Of a DNA stretch of 64,000 nt, positions 11,318-20,867 are shown piece by piece (the stretch's first letter is position 1; every line of letters begins with the position of its first letter). Source of the DNA: Adiantum capillus-veneris (Eukaryota > Streptophyta > Polypodiopsida > Polypodiales > Pteridaceae). The notes below the pieces were generated by a model, which searched no databases, had not been told where the DNA came from, and saw nothing but the letters and a program-made list of their open reading frames with translations. A program made the translations under genes and the position numbers. Location: positions 149,187,640 through 149,251,639 of the forward strand of contig CM043955.1 in the NCBI GenBank assembly GCA_014529385.2, written 5' to 3'.

Positions 11318-12953
11318 TTTCTTGAAATGTTGGTCTTTTTGTGCAAAGAATGCTTTGTGCTAGTGCCCTAAGTCCTGCTAACTAGTTTTCAACTTAAAAA
11401 GTCATCAGTTTAGCTAAAAAGCCCTCTTATAGGCATTTCAGTCTCCAAAGTCGTCTTTTTGCTTTGGAGTTGAATTTCTTCAACTTTTCTTCTCGAGAGT
11501 TTCATTTCCAGCTCATTGGATATGTTGTGAAGCCATCTATTTGGTTGAACTTGACTTTGGCTCCCCGTTCTCCATCTTTCTCCATTTGGTTGCCCGAAAG
11601 CGTCTTTTTCACCATCGGTAAGTGAATCAGCTTTCTTTTGGGTTTTGCTTGCAAACATAAGTCATCCATGTATATTTGAATCTGCTTGTGAAGTTTCATT
11701 TCATTCGGTCGTCAATTTCAGCCGTTATGCCAAAATGACGCTTTGTGTGTCCGCAGCTGAATCGGTTGTTCCGACCTACTTTTGGTGGTCCAAACCTGGA
11801 GATACTCCATGGTTGCATTGCCCTCGATGTTGTTAAGCTTCCTGAGAAGTTTTGTGTCGTTTCGACAACTTTTTCCTGTTTGCCTCTTGCAGGCTCTGTT
11901 GACCTAGGGTTTTTCCAGTCGTTCTTTCTCGAGCTTTGAGTGTTAGAAACCCATCTTCTATACTAGGGTAACCCACCTATAAGTTCTTGCAAGGTTTGAT
12001 TAGGCGGTTGTGCCACTACCTACCATTCTACCGCATTCCCCGTCTGCTCTTGTTTCTTGGTTTTGGTCAGTTTTCGTGACAAAAGTTAATGATAAGCATC
12101 AAAAGCTTATGGCAACGAGTCTACCTCTCATGTCTGGTGTCCTCTGAGCTCTCGTAGCAGTCGTAGAAGGCTGTAGAAGGTTGGATGCTCCTGCGTGCTC
12201 TTTGCTCTCTCCAAGAAGGTAATAGTGGAAATGAGCTTGAAAGTGAAGTGAAAAATACTTAACTTCGGACTTCCTGGATCACTTGTTACCAAATTTGACA
12301 TGTGCTCCTATCTCGTCGTGAAATGCACTTTAGGATTTGAAATTTCTCAATTTGGACTCCGTTTGACCTGTTTTTGAGAAATCTGTCTGCTTTGCCAAAA
12401 TTCTGTCATTTCGGGCTTTCCGCAACTTTTCTCGAATTATACTCAATTTTTACCATGGGTTGCCCTTGTCATTAGGATCATCACCATCTATTCTTTTCTT
12501 TTTTCTGATCTCGTTTCACCTGCTTTTTTATTTTTCTTTTACTTTTATTAAGAAAATCATAAAAAATAAAGAAAAATAGCAAATTGAAGCCAAAAATTTC
12601 CAAACATACACAATAAATAGCTGGTAACCCTGTGTATATGAATATACACTTATTTGTGATTTTTGGACTTGGATTACCACTTTTTTCCACTTTTTAGCTC
12701 CAAACACACTCTTATTTAGTGATATTTACACGTCTAGAGACCCAAATTCATCATTTGATCTCTTCTTGTTGCAAAACAAGGTATATAAGGGCATAAATAT
12801 TATCAATATCCGCAATCAAACATAAAAATTGCAAAATCATGTAAGACACTGCCCTTGTAATATAATTTTTGTTTTTCTTTGTTTTTGGCGCTTGTAGCTG
12901 CTTTGTAAATCCTGTATACCTCCCCCCCTCCTAGTCTGAGTCCTCCCGGACGA
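11318..12953 (-). other. B1 noncoding trailer
   Basis: No open frame with a recognisable domain. Several stretches align with the B2 trailer (about 53315-55083), for example GAAATTTGACATGTGCTCCT near 12290 and 54290, and GCCTACCTCTCATGTCT-like sequence near 12120 and 54130. This makes it a conserved noncoding part of the family rather than unrelated flanking DNA. It lies between the W-I-P-K repeat tail and the accessory gene, so the accessory gene probably needs splicing or its own promoter. Confidence 0.6.
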
Positions 12954-13710
12954 CTATGAAGTGTCTGTGGGCGAAGCATTGTAGTTGTTTTGGTCATAAG
13001 TTCCCAATGCAATTGTAGAGCGATGATACAACAGTCTTTCCAATAAAGCTTCTCTTTGTTTGATTGAAGGATTGGTGGTCGGGTTTTGGGTTGGTTTTGG
13101 CACTTCGGTAGTAGAATCAGTAGATGGATTCTTCTTTGCTTTGTTGTTCTTTTTTACAATCCAAATCTGCTTCCGCTTCACTTGTGCTTGCCACAAACTC
13201 TTTGCGACCCGAACCTGCTTTGTTCTTTGTGTTGATTTCCTCGACTTGAAATACCTAGGAGTTTCCGTTGATTGTACTGAAGGGAGTTCCTGTTTACAAA
13301 TCTTTGGGATCCAAATTTGCTTGCTATAGCTTTGTGCCGTCATGAACTTCTTTGGAATCCAGATCTGTTTCACTGTCCTTGATTGTCTGGAATCACTCTG
13401 TTGTCTGGTATTGAAGACTCTGTTTTCCACCTTTGTGTTCTCTGGCACAACCTTTTTTGGTCTCCATACCAACTTTGACTCCGTTTTTTTCCCAAGGTTG
13501 AGCTGTTATATTATTGCTTGTCTTCTTTATCCACTGTTGAGAATTCCTCGTCGAAGAGTAATCCGGTTGTATAGAAACTTTTGGTTGCCATTGCTTCTTC
13601 TTTTTCTCTGGTTGTTGTTTACCTTTGTCTTTGGATTCGTCCTTTGGAGTTGGCTCTTCTCCTTTGGTGAACTTAACTGATTGACTTTCACCTTCGTATT
13701 TGATAAGCAC
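12954..13710 (-). CDS. B1 W-I-P-K repeat tail
   Basis: Downstream of the second retropepsin-like domain is a lysine/glutamine-rich region carrying short repeats: VWRPKK, KQIWIPKKF, KQIWIPKIC, KQVRVAKS and KQIWIVKK, spaced by 12-40 residues. The stretch after 13710 is basic (EKKKKQWQPKV). Comparable tails occur in B2 (55084-55773) and in an isolated fragment at 27411-28048. The regular aromatic-basic motifs suggest nucleic-acid or partner binding, but this is inference. Fossil, with a small number of breaks. Confidence 0.7.
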
Positions 13711-13722
13711 TGTTTTAGAACT

Positions 13723-15492
13723 CTAGTCAATCATTGCATTGTATTGCTTCTGCCATGGTTGCCCTAACAATAATGGATGTTGTGTAGCTTGGTCTTCAAC
13801 CACATAAAACATATGAGGATACACATACTGGTTAATCTGTATATGTAAAACTGTGCATCCGACAGTTTTGATTGAATTCTCAGAGTAACTCTTTAACTCT
13901 TGCTTGGCAGTTTGTAGTTTAGTGTCATTTGTCAATTGTCTATATAAATTGAGTGAAAGTAGGTTAGTTTGAGCTCCTGAATCCAATAGTGCTATGGCTT
14001 TGATTTGGTTGGTTCCTACTTTGCATTCAATGATGGGTTCTTCTTTGTCATTATCCATTTCTGTTATACAGACTGCGTTTATTCGTATTGCTCCTTCATT
14101 GCGCTGTTTCTGACGCAGTAGTCTTCTTTTCTCCATTCTTTCCTTCGCCTCGGCTTGCGCTTCCTCCACAATCTTTTTCTTTTTCTGGACACGCAGCTTT
14201 TCTTGATGTATTTTGAGAAGCATGTCTTGGGTTAGCGGCAAAAGATACTTTTTCACTCTGCATCCACTAATCCAATTGGGCATTTCTTCTCCGTCTAATG
14301 TAGCAAGCTTGACGGCTCCACTTGGTGATAGATCTTTAATCACCAGAGGTCCCATCCCTCGCTTTTTAAGCTTCTTAGCATGCTGTTTCAGAGTGTAAAC
14401 TAGGACATAGTCCCCAACCTTAAACTCTTTAGTCCGCACATGCTTATCAAAAAATTCCTTTTGTCGCCTTTTTTGAGCGTAGATAGAAGCTACTGCTTTT
14501 AGGCGAAGCTCGTCTAGCTTTTCCAGGTCATCTATTCTATCAGAAAGCTCGTGCCCTGTCCACTCTAGATCCTTAGCCACCCTTAAGGTTGAAATCAAGA
14601 ATTCTATTGGTAAGATAGCATTTAGCCCAAAAACCATGTTATATGGGGTCGTTCCTATTGATGTTTTATATGCTACCCTATATGCCCATAATGTTGAATG
14701 CAACTTCTGGTCCCAGTCAGTTCTCGACTCAGATACAATCTTCGTAAGGACCGTGCATATGGTTTTGTTTGTTGCTTCAGCTTGTCTGTTTGCTTGTGGA
14801 TGATACGGGGCTGATTTCCTATGGATTACCATGAATTCATCTAGAAGGATCTTTATCACTTCATTTATAAAATGTGTGCCTCGATCACTCACAATTTCTA
14901 TTGGCAATCCATATCGTACGAAGACGTATTCATATAGAAATTGTGCCGTGGTCCTGGCATCCGCTTTTTGAGTTGCCTTTGCTTCGACCCACTTTGTTAG
15001 ATAGTCTGTAGCCACAACGATGTATTGTGCATGAGTCTTATAGGCAGGAGGTGAAATGGGTCCGACATAATCAATCCCCCATTTTGCAAAAGCTCTTGCC
15101 CCCATCATTGGTCTAAGCGGCATATCATCTCTTTTAAGTGGTATTTTGGTCCGCTGACAGTCATCACACCGTTTAACGTATTCCTCAGCGTCCATATGTA
15201 ATGTTGGCCACCATATTCCTGCGGCTAAGACAAGTTTTGCTATCTTATCACCTGAGAAATGGCCTCCACCTACTCCTCCATGAGATTGCTCCAAGATGAT
15301 CACATACTTAGACTCTGATGCGCAAATCCTAAGTTGGTTGTCTTTACCTCTCTTATAGAGTTGATCTCCTATTAAAGCGTAATCTCTAGCTTCTGTCCCT
15401 ACAGATTTCTGACGAGCTTTTGACGTTCCTTCTGGGAAAGTTCTATTTGTGAGATATTCAACAATATACTGACTCCATTCTAGAGCAATCAT
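13723..15492 (-). CDS. pol: B1 integrase plus second retropepsin-like domain
   Basis: One open frame of 589 residues. It starts with the pre-integrase linker (LEWSQYIVEYL), then an HHCC finger (GGGHFSGDK ... CDDCQRTK, residues about 75-120), integrase core with GIDYVGP, VSDRGTHF and YHPQANRQAE (about 140-265), and the C-terminal GDYVLVYTLKQHAKK and VKLATLDGEEMPNWISG (about 365-425). After a lysine/glutamate-rich linker (430-490) it continues into a retropepsin-like fold: IKAIALLDSGAQTNLLS (about 515) and HPLLLGQPWQKQYNAMID at the end (LGQPW being the usual second block). A protease-like domain after integrase is not the usual order. The frame is intact here although the element as a whole is broken. 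Confidence 0.85.
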   Translation of the reverse strand: MIALEWSQYIVEYLTNRTFPEGTSKARQKSVGTEARDYALIGDQLYKRGKDNQLRICASESKYVIILEQSHGGVGGGHFSGDKIAKLVLAAGIWWPTLHMDAEEYVKRCDDCQRTKIPLKRDDMPLRPMMGARAFAKWGIDYVGPISPPAYKTHAQYIVVATDYLTKWVEAKATQKADARTTAQFLYEYVFVRYGLPIEIVSDRGTHFINEVIKILLDEFMVIHRKSAPYHPQANRQAEATNKTICTVLTKIVSESRTDWDQKLHSTLWAYRVAYKTSIGTTPYNMVFGLNAILPIEFLISTLRVAKDLEWTGHELSDRIDDLEKLDELRLKAVASIYAQKRRQKEFFDKHVRTKEFKVGDYVLVYTLKQHAKKLKKRGMGPLVIKDLSPSGAVKLATLDGEEMPNWISGCRVKKYLLPLTQDMLLKIHQEKLRVQKKKKIVEEAQAEAKERMEKRRLLRQKQRNEGAIRINAVCITEMDNDKEEPIIECKVGTNQIKAIALLDSGAQTNLLSLNLYRQLTNDTKLQTAKQELKSYSENSIKTVGCTVLHIQINQYVYPHMFYVVEDQATQHPLLLGQPWQKQYNAMID

Positions 15493-15495
15493 TAT

Positions 15496-15996
15496 CTAAT
15501 ATAATGTCGAATACTCTGCTTGCGGTTTTGATGAACATACAATACATACAGTGACATATTCGTGTACGCTTTCTTTCATTCCTCCGCTATCTAGTATTGC
15601 CATTGTGTTCACTCCTTGGAATTCAACTGGTAAGGTTGTATTCCCCTCTTCACCTTCGCAGTACTCTCCGACCTTGTTTAAGGGTACAGGCTTAGCATTC
15701 TTTTGTGGTTTGCTGAGCTCTTGTATTCCCTCTTGCAGTCTCGATGTTGGGTCTTTTATCCCAAATTTCTCCAAGAATTTTCCTACAGTGGTCCACATAT
15801 GCGGTCTTAACCTCAAAAGCTCAGCTAGAGAGATAGTGCATGTCACTGGTGTTGACAAGATCTCTATCAATCCTTGCGAGTCCATGACTTTTTCTGATGA
15901 GATTCTTCGTGAGGAAAGTGCTCTAGTCTTGGATTTTGCTTCATACTCTCCTAAGTATGAAGGTAAGGTATTCAATGAATGAGGTTTGCTCTCCAT
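15496..15996 (-). CDS. B1 region before the reverse transcriptase, with truncated protease
   Basis: Contains LPSYLGEYEAKSKTRALS, VMDSQGLIEILSTPVTCTI, VGEYCEGEEGNTTLPVEFQ and AILDSGG, matching the B2 region 61160-60770, where AILDSGAG opens a canonical retropepsin. In B1 the sequence leaves the protease just after the active-site motif and the integrase follows almost at once, so the rest of the protease, reverse transcriptase and RNase H are missing. Fossil. Confidence 0.75.
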   Translation of the reverse strand: MESKPHSLNTLPSYLGEYEAKSKTRALSSRRISSEKVMDSQGLIEILSTPVTCTISLAELLRLRPHMWTTVGKFLEKFGIKDPTSRLQEGIQELSKPQKNAKPVPLNKVGEYCEGEEGNTTLPVEFQGVNTMAILDSGGMKESVHEYVTVCIVCSSKPQAEYSTLY

Positions 15997-16023
15997 TGTT
16001 CTAACAGAGCCCCCATCTCCCCA

Positions 16024-19000
16024 TTAAGATTGAAGATCCAAGTCCACTTGAGATCCTGCCTCAAATTCCACTATGGGAGGATTCCTGATGTCCTTTTTCC
16101 AATTTGTCTGATTAGCTTGGCAACTTAGCTCGTTTGCAAAGTTTGCCTCTCTCACTTGTTTCCAAAATTCATTGTAATCCTCATCTCTTCCGTAAGACCT
16201 CTGTACGACTGGATGAAAACTCTCTATCTCCTGATCGGTTGTGTTCAATACTATGCGGTCATCCTTGTGTGTATTTTCAGGCTTTTGTGCACTGGGAGTC
16301 TTTTCAGCTACCCGTGAAATGATAGTCTCTTGCTGAATTTGGTTTTCCATTCCACAATTCATTGTTTCTCTTGGTGGTTCTAATAAGGCTTGTGTAGTCT
16401 CGATCATTCTCTGGCACATTTCAAGTCTCTGCTTTTCCAATTCCGCGTTTGGATATGTCATCCATCTCTGTTCTTGTGGTTGGTTGTTCTTTAACCTAGC
16501 TTCGTAAGCTCTCATCAGTGCGTCCAATGGTTCGTGTACTTTGTCGACTAGCACTGATCCCCCTGAGCTTAAGCTCGTTGTTTCTTTGATACTCTTTTGT
16601 TTCGTTCTTTCCGGGCTCATCTCTCGTTTCCCGTTTTGACTCTCAAGTTTTTCTAATCTATCTTTAGTTCGCTTTAGTTCCTCAGCTAGAATAGCGTCTT
16701 CACGTTCTTTTCTCAACTTCATGCGTGCTTTTCTAGCTTTCCATGTGTTTCTCTGACTCCGCGGTCCTTGACTAACCACTTCAGTCGCTAACTTTTCACT
16801 CTCAGGTTCTCTAGTGGTTTTCTTAGCTTGAGCTCTAGTAACAACTTGCGTTGGTATCAGAGTTTCATTTTCAGACCCACTGCTGGTAGGAATAGTTTCT
16901 AGCATATTCAATGTCGTCTTTTGCACTTTGTTTGGATTCTTTGAACAATCCTCAATGAAGTGAGTAACCCCACACTCAGTGCAATAAGCGTTAATTCTAA
17001 TGATTTCCGTATGTGGACAAACATTCATCAGATGGTCACCTCCACACTTGTAACAGGGTCCTAGTGCTGGTCTTGGTCCCATTTGATTCGTCCTTTGTGG
17101 ATAGGATGGTCTTTGTCCTGTTAACCCTCCATGAGCTATGAACATCAATGTTCTTGCGTCCAAATTGTATCTCTCTTCATCAGAAGCACTTATAACTGTT
17201 GGTATTCCAACATTCCCAATCATGCCCCATGGTTCTGGTTGTTTGGGTTCTTCTGGTGGGTAATACACAATTGGAGACATGTGTGCACCAGATTCTTCAT
17301 AATAGGCTTGAACAGGCACTAAGGCTTGTTCTTCCTGATTCTCTAAGGTTGGTGCATATCTAATGCCTACTGGTCTTGCTCCTGGTAAAGGTGGTTGTTG
17401 TCCCAATACCGGTTGCGGTCTTTCTATCCCCATAGGTCCTGGTACATTTCCCGTTGGGTATCGAGGTACTGGATGTACTTGAGGTGCTGCTAATTGAGCA
17501 GGAGGTGCATACTGACGCTCCCTTACATACCCTTTGTTGTAATAGCACTCCTCTATTGGATGGTTTGTCCATTTTTGTTCAATAGCACACCATTTCAGTG
17601 GTTTTGGCAATGGTTTTTGGTATGGTGCCATCCTTTTTAGAGCCTCTTCTATCATTTGCTCTACATTTGGCATGGTTGTTGTTTGAACATTCTTTTTAGT
17701 GGTGGTCTCGCTCACTACGGAGGAAGAGCTACTGGATACAAAATCTGTATCCGCTGACACCTCTCCATAAACCGTACAGTTATCCACTAAGTACAATGCT
17801 TCTCTCGTTACTTGCTCGAAACTTGTACAAGCTTTCAAGTGCAAGTCCTTCTTGAGAGTGTCGTTTCTCAGTCCCTCAATAAAGAGAACAGATAGTCTGT
17901 CATCTTGTGGTCGTTCACGTACTGGACATCTCTCAATGTATTGTTTGAAGCGAAGTGAAGCTTTCTTCACTTTTTCGTGTTCTCTCTGTTTAAAAGCATA
18001 TATTTGTGAGACCGTATTGTGCTTAATCCCTCGTTTTGAGAATTCCTCAGCAAACTCTCTTAGCAAATGGTCAATCTCATGGAATCCCCCTATGTTCAGT
18101 GGTTGAAACCATGTCAATGCCGTACCTTCTAGAGTAAGACCAAATCCCTCGTATTGTGTATGGAAATCTGTTATCTGCTCAGCTCTTAAGACTTGCTTAA
18201 AGAGTGACACATGTGCATACGGATCTCCTGAACCACCATACTTCTTTGGCATACACTTGGCTACTTGAGATGGTCTCATATGTCTATGGTCTGCTACCAA
18301 TCTCATTGCTCCTGTGTCCCGGCTAAAGCTTTCTCTAGCATCATGGACTTCATGGGTTACCCTTGTCGGTTCCCCTGCCTTGAATCTACTACTAGGAGGT
18401 AAATGTGATGGTTCCGCTTCGAACCTTGGACCTGGAGTGGTATATGTGGGGATTGGAACTGCACTACCTCGATTCGTATCCATTGACTCTCTGGAATGTA
18501 ATGATCCCATTGGTCCGGGCTTCGAGTACTGAGGTTGACTGAAAGAGTCAGCAACCTGAGTTCTTTGTCCTCCTGTTGTCATTGGGTTTTGCACTCCATT
18601 TGTTGGTGCTAGTCTTTGTGAGCTAGAAGTAACATAATACTGATGTAGTGGTCCCCCAAAGTATGTATATCCTTCTAATTCTTTCTTGCCCATTGTTGAG
18701 TATTGTCTCCCATACTTGTCGTAAGCGGCAATTTTCACTTCCGATCCCTCTGTGTAGGTAAAGACATAAAGTCTTTTTTGGTCTGTCAACTCTTCGGTGT
18801 AGGGTTCTTCACATCTATAATAGAGATCTTGCTCCCCATTATTATATTTGTATAGCCCCACATAGATGTTATCAGTGTTGATCCTTGTAGTTTCATTCTC
18901 TCTTCTTAACCTCGCATCAGGTAAGTTCATTATTGGTGCTTTCTCCTCAAGTTCTTCATCTACTTTGGCTTTGGTGCCCATCAATCCCCACTTGTCCACA

Positions 19001-19446
19001 ATGTTAGGGTTTAGGACTACCAAGTACATGGTACCCTCGTCATCTAGATATCTATCTCCGCTATAGCTCACAGGCACTAAGTCCTTGAACTCATTAGGTC
19101 TCTCTTCTATCTTTACACAATAGCGGTCCATTCCATCTTTGTAGATCTTGGCCCCTTGCTCATTGTCGTACTGGTATTTTATGAACAATAGCTTCATTGT
19201 GGCGGAAGGGTTTGATGATCCTGCTGCCATATTTTCTCTGTTGTTCAGGTTCAAGTGTTCCAAGTGTTCGGTGAAAATCTCGTAAGATCTCTCCGAAGAA
19301 GTATCAGAAACACTTCCTTCAAAGATCGGCCCTAATGGTTGCACCCAACTTTGGTTTACACTTCCCTCGGTTGATATGACACTTGCTTGTTCCCCTTGTT
19401 TTGGTTGGTTATTCTGGAGATTCCTGCCCGATCTCAAATTCATCAA
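16024..19446 (-). CDS. gag: B1 gag polyprotein
   Basis: An open frame of about 1,140 residues starting MMNLRSGRN. The N-terminal 280 residues form a family-specific region with no domain I recognise. Capsid-type gag domain spans about 385-570 (MRPSQVAK, GTALTWFQPL, FAEEFSKRGIKHNTVSQIY, LYLVDNC). A W-C/H/C-rich segment (KWCAIEQKWTNH ... EECYYN) is near 615-640. A tandem pair of shortened zinc knuckles, CYKCGGDHLMNVC and YCTECGVTHFIEDC, both C-x2-C-x3-H-x4-C, lies near 797-825. A basic helix-rich region (RKARMKLRKEREDA) follows. B2 shares all of these blocks. The protein would package element RNA in the particle. The frame is unusually long and open for a broken element. Confidence 0.85.
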   Translation of the reverse strand: MMNLRSGRNLQNNQPKQGEQASVISTEGSVNQSWVQPLGPIFEGSVSDTSSERSYEIFTEHLEHLNLNNRENMAAGSSNPSATMKLLFIKYQYDNEQGAKIYKDGMDRYCVKIEERPNEFKDLVPVSYSGDRYLDDEGTMYLVVLNPNIVDKWGLMGTKAKVDEELEEKAPIMNLPDARLRRENETTRINTDNIYVGLYKYNNGEQDLYYRCEEPYTEELTDQKRLYVFTYTEGSEVKIAAYDKYGRQYSTMGKKELEGYTYFGGPLHQYYVTSSSQRLAPTNGVQNPMTTGGQRTQVADSFSQPQYSKPGPMGSLHSRESMDTNRGSAVPIPTYTTPGPRFEAEPSHLPPSSRFKAGEPTRVTHEVHDARESFSRDTGAMRLVADHRHMRPSQVAKCMPKKYGGSGDPYAHVSLFKQVLRAEQITDFHTQYEGFGLTLEGTALTWFQPLNIGGFHEIDHLLREFAEEFSKRGIKHNTVSQIYAFKQREHEKVKKASLRFKQYIERCPVRERPQDDRLSVLFIEGLRNDTLKKDLHLKACTSFEQVTREALYLVDNCTVYGEVSADTDFVSSSSSSVVSETTTKKNVQTTTMPNVEQMIEEALKRMAPYQKPLPKPLKWCAIEQKWTNHPIEECYYNKGYVRERQYAPPAQLAAPQVHPVPRYPTGNVPGPMGIERPQPVLGQQPPLPGARPVGIRYAPTLENQEEQALVPVQAYYEESGAHMSPIVYYPPEEPKQPEPWGMIGNVGIPTVISASDEERYNLDARTLMFIAHGGLTGQRPSYPQRTNQMGPRPALGPCYKCGGDHLMNVCPHTEIIRINAYCTECGVTHFIEDCSKNPNKVQKTTLNMLETIPTSSGSENETLIPTQVVTRAQAKKTTREPESEKLATEVVSQGPRSQRNTWKARKARMKLRKEREDAILAEELKRTKDRLEKLESQNGKREMSPERTKQKSIKETTSLSSGGSVLVDKVHEPLDALMRAYEARLKNNQPQEQRWMTYPNAELEKQRLEMCQRMIETTQALLEPPRETMNCGMENQIQQETIISRVAEKTPSAQKPENTHKDDRIVLNTTDQEIESFHPVVQRSYGRDEDYNEFWKQVREANFANELSCQANQTNWKKDIRNPPIVEFEAGSQVDLDLQS

Positions 19447-20847
19447 TTTCCCTAAAGGACTTTAACTTCTCCGTCTCGACAATTTGTTTTCCCAAGTTTT
19501 TGTGGTCAGAATTGATCCAAATTGATTGATACTTGGTCAATTGTTTAATCTTGTCAGTTGGACAACTTCTGTTTCATCAGGTGAGAATTTTGTTGCAGTT
19601 ATGCTGAAAAAGACATTATACGCGTATGATGTCTTTTTTCACAGATTTGGACTATTTTGGTTATGCTCACTCTCAGTAGCCCCCTTATGCTCTGTCCACT
19701 CACAAAATTCAGTTTGAACTCTGTTTGAGCAAGTTATGGCTAATTTAGGCTTTTCTTGGCAATTTTCTGCTTTTGACTTGTTTTGGGTCAATTGTGATCC
19801 AAATGTGATGAAACTTGAAATATAACCTCTAGACAGCTATTACAATGGATCTGTGTTGGCAAAGTATCAAAATATGTCCAAAATTAGGTCAAAGACATCA
19901 TACGCGTATGATGTCTTTTTCCTCAATTTGGCTCAAGACTTGATATTTATGCTTTCTACAGTGTTTGTAACAATCTTGTCAGGTCAGATATCAAAATTAA
20001 GCAGTGGATGTGCTAAAAGACATTATACGCGTATGATGTCTTTTGTCCCAGATTTTGACTATTTTTGGTTTTAAGCCTTCTCCAATGTTTATAATTGAGT
20101 TTCAAGTGTTTTTGTCAGGTTTGAATGTAAAAACAAGATCTGAATCCCAAATTTCCTATTCTTTGCGTTTCTTGGACTCCGACTTGTCTTTTTGGGTTTC
20201 TTTGAGTGTTAATGCTCTTGTTTTAAGTTGAAATTAGGGTATAACTCCCCTTTTGAACACTCTGGTAAAGTCAAAATTTCTGTTTTGGTCTCTGTTTGGT
20301 CATTTAGACATCATACGCGTATGATGTCTAAAGTTGCAGATTTCCAGTTTTTTGGCACAGAATCCTTCCTAAAGCTTTCTCAAGTGCTCAACAACTCCCA
20401 GATACACAGAAAATTTCTCTGACTTTTGTTTATTGCAAGTTTCACTACTAACTCGACGGTTTAGTGATCTAACATGCAATCAACTATATCAAGCAAATAC
20501 TCCAATGATTACTAGCTCTAGATCAGGATCAAATGAAGTCCTACCTAAGCTATTCCTAATCATAAAATGGGTTTGGTAATTGTGATTTTAAAGAGATCCA
20601 CTGCCACTCACGGACTAGCAAATTCTTTTTCTATCAACAACTACTCAACACCAACAAAACAACAAACAAATCTAAGCTAATCTAAAAATACTGTCAACAC
20701 GGAAGACTCAGGAATACCCCACTTCCTAGTATCTCTCGAGATCTTCAGAGTCCACCACTCCTAGATCTTTTCTAACTAAAGTATACAAAGTAGTTTATAC
20801 GACTCACCTCGTAGGATTAGTCTAAGGTCACCTACTTAGGGCTCTCG
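19447..20847 (-). other. B1 5' leader
   Basis: Between primer site and gag start, 1.4 kb without coding signal. It holds four palindromes (listed separately). The stretch just after the primer site (20440-20847) has no repeats that I can see. A leader of this length is long for Ty3/gypsy but in line with large Tat/Athila-type elements. Confidence 0.65.
19611..20329. repeat. Phased 24-bp palindromes in the B1 leader
   Basis: Four copies at 19611-19634, 19893-19916, 20018-20041 and 20306-20329. Arm AGACATCATA with centre CGCG; two are perfect and two have ATTATA in one arm, which still pairs by G-U in RNA. Distances are 282, 125 and 288 bp, the same two classes as in the trailer array. Leader and trailer are otherwise not obviously alike. 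Confidence 0.9.
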
Positions 20848-20865
20848 TCCCCGGCAACAACACCA
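20848..20865 (-). promoter_or_regulatory. Primer binding site, Asp-tRNA-like
   Basis: On the minus strand TGGTGTTGTTGCCGGGGA matches the Tat/Athila site TGGCGCCGTTGCCGGGGA (complement of the Asp tRNA 3' end) at 15 of 18 positions. All three differences are C to T, which would still pair with tRNA through G-U. It lies two bases downstream of the LTR end (TTAACA). Confidence 0.8.
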
Positions 20866-20867
20866 AA

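Noticed and set aside
13060-13680. Plus-strand frames rich in F, C and L
   Set aside because: They are the reverse complement of the lysine-rich W-I-P-K tail; hydrophobicity is a by-product.
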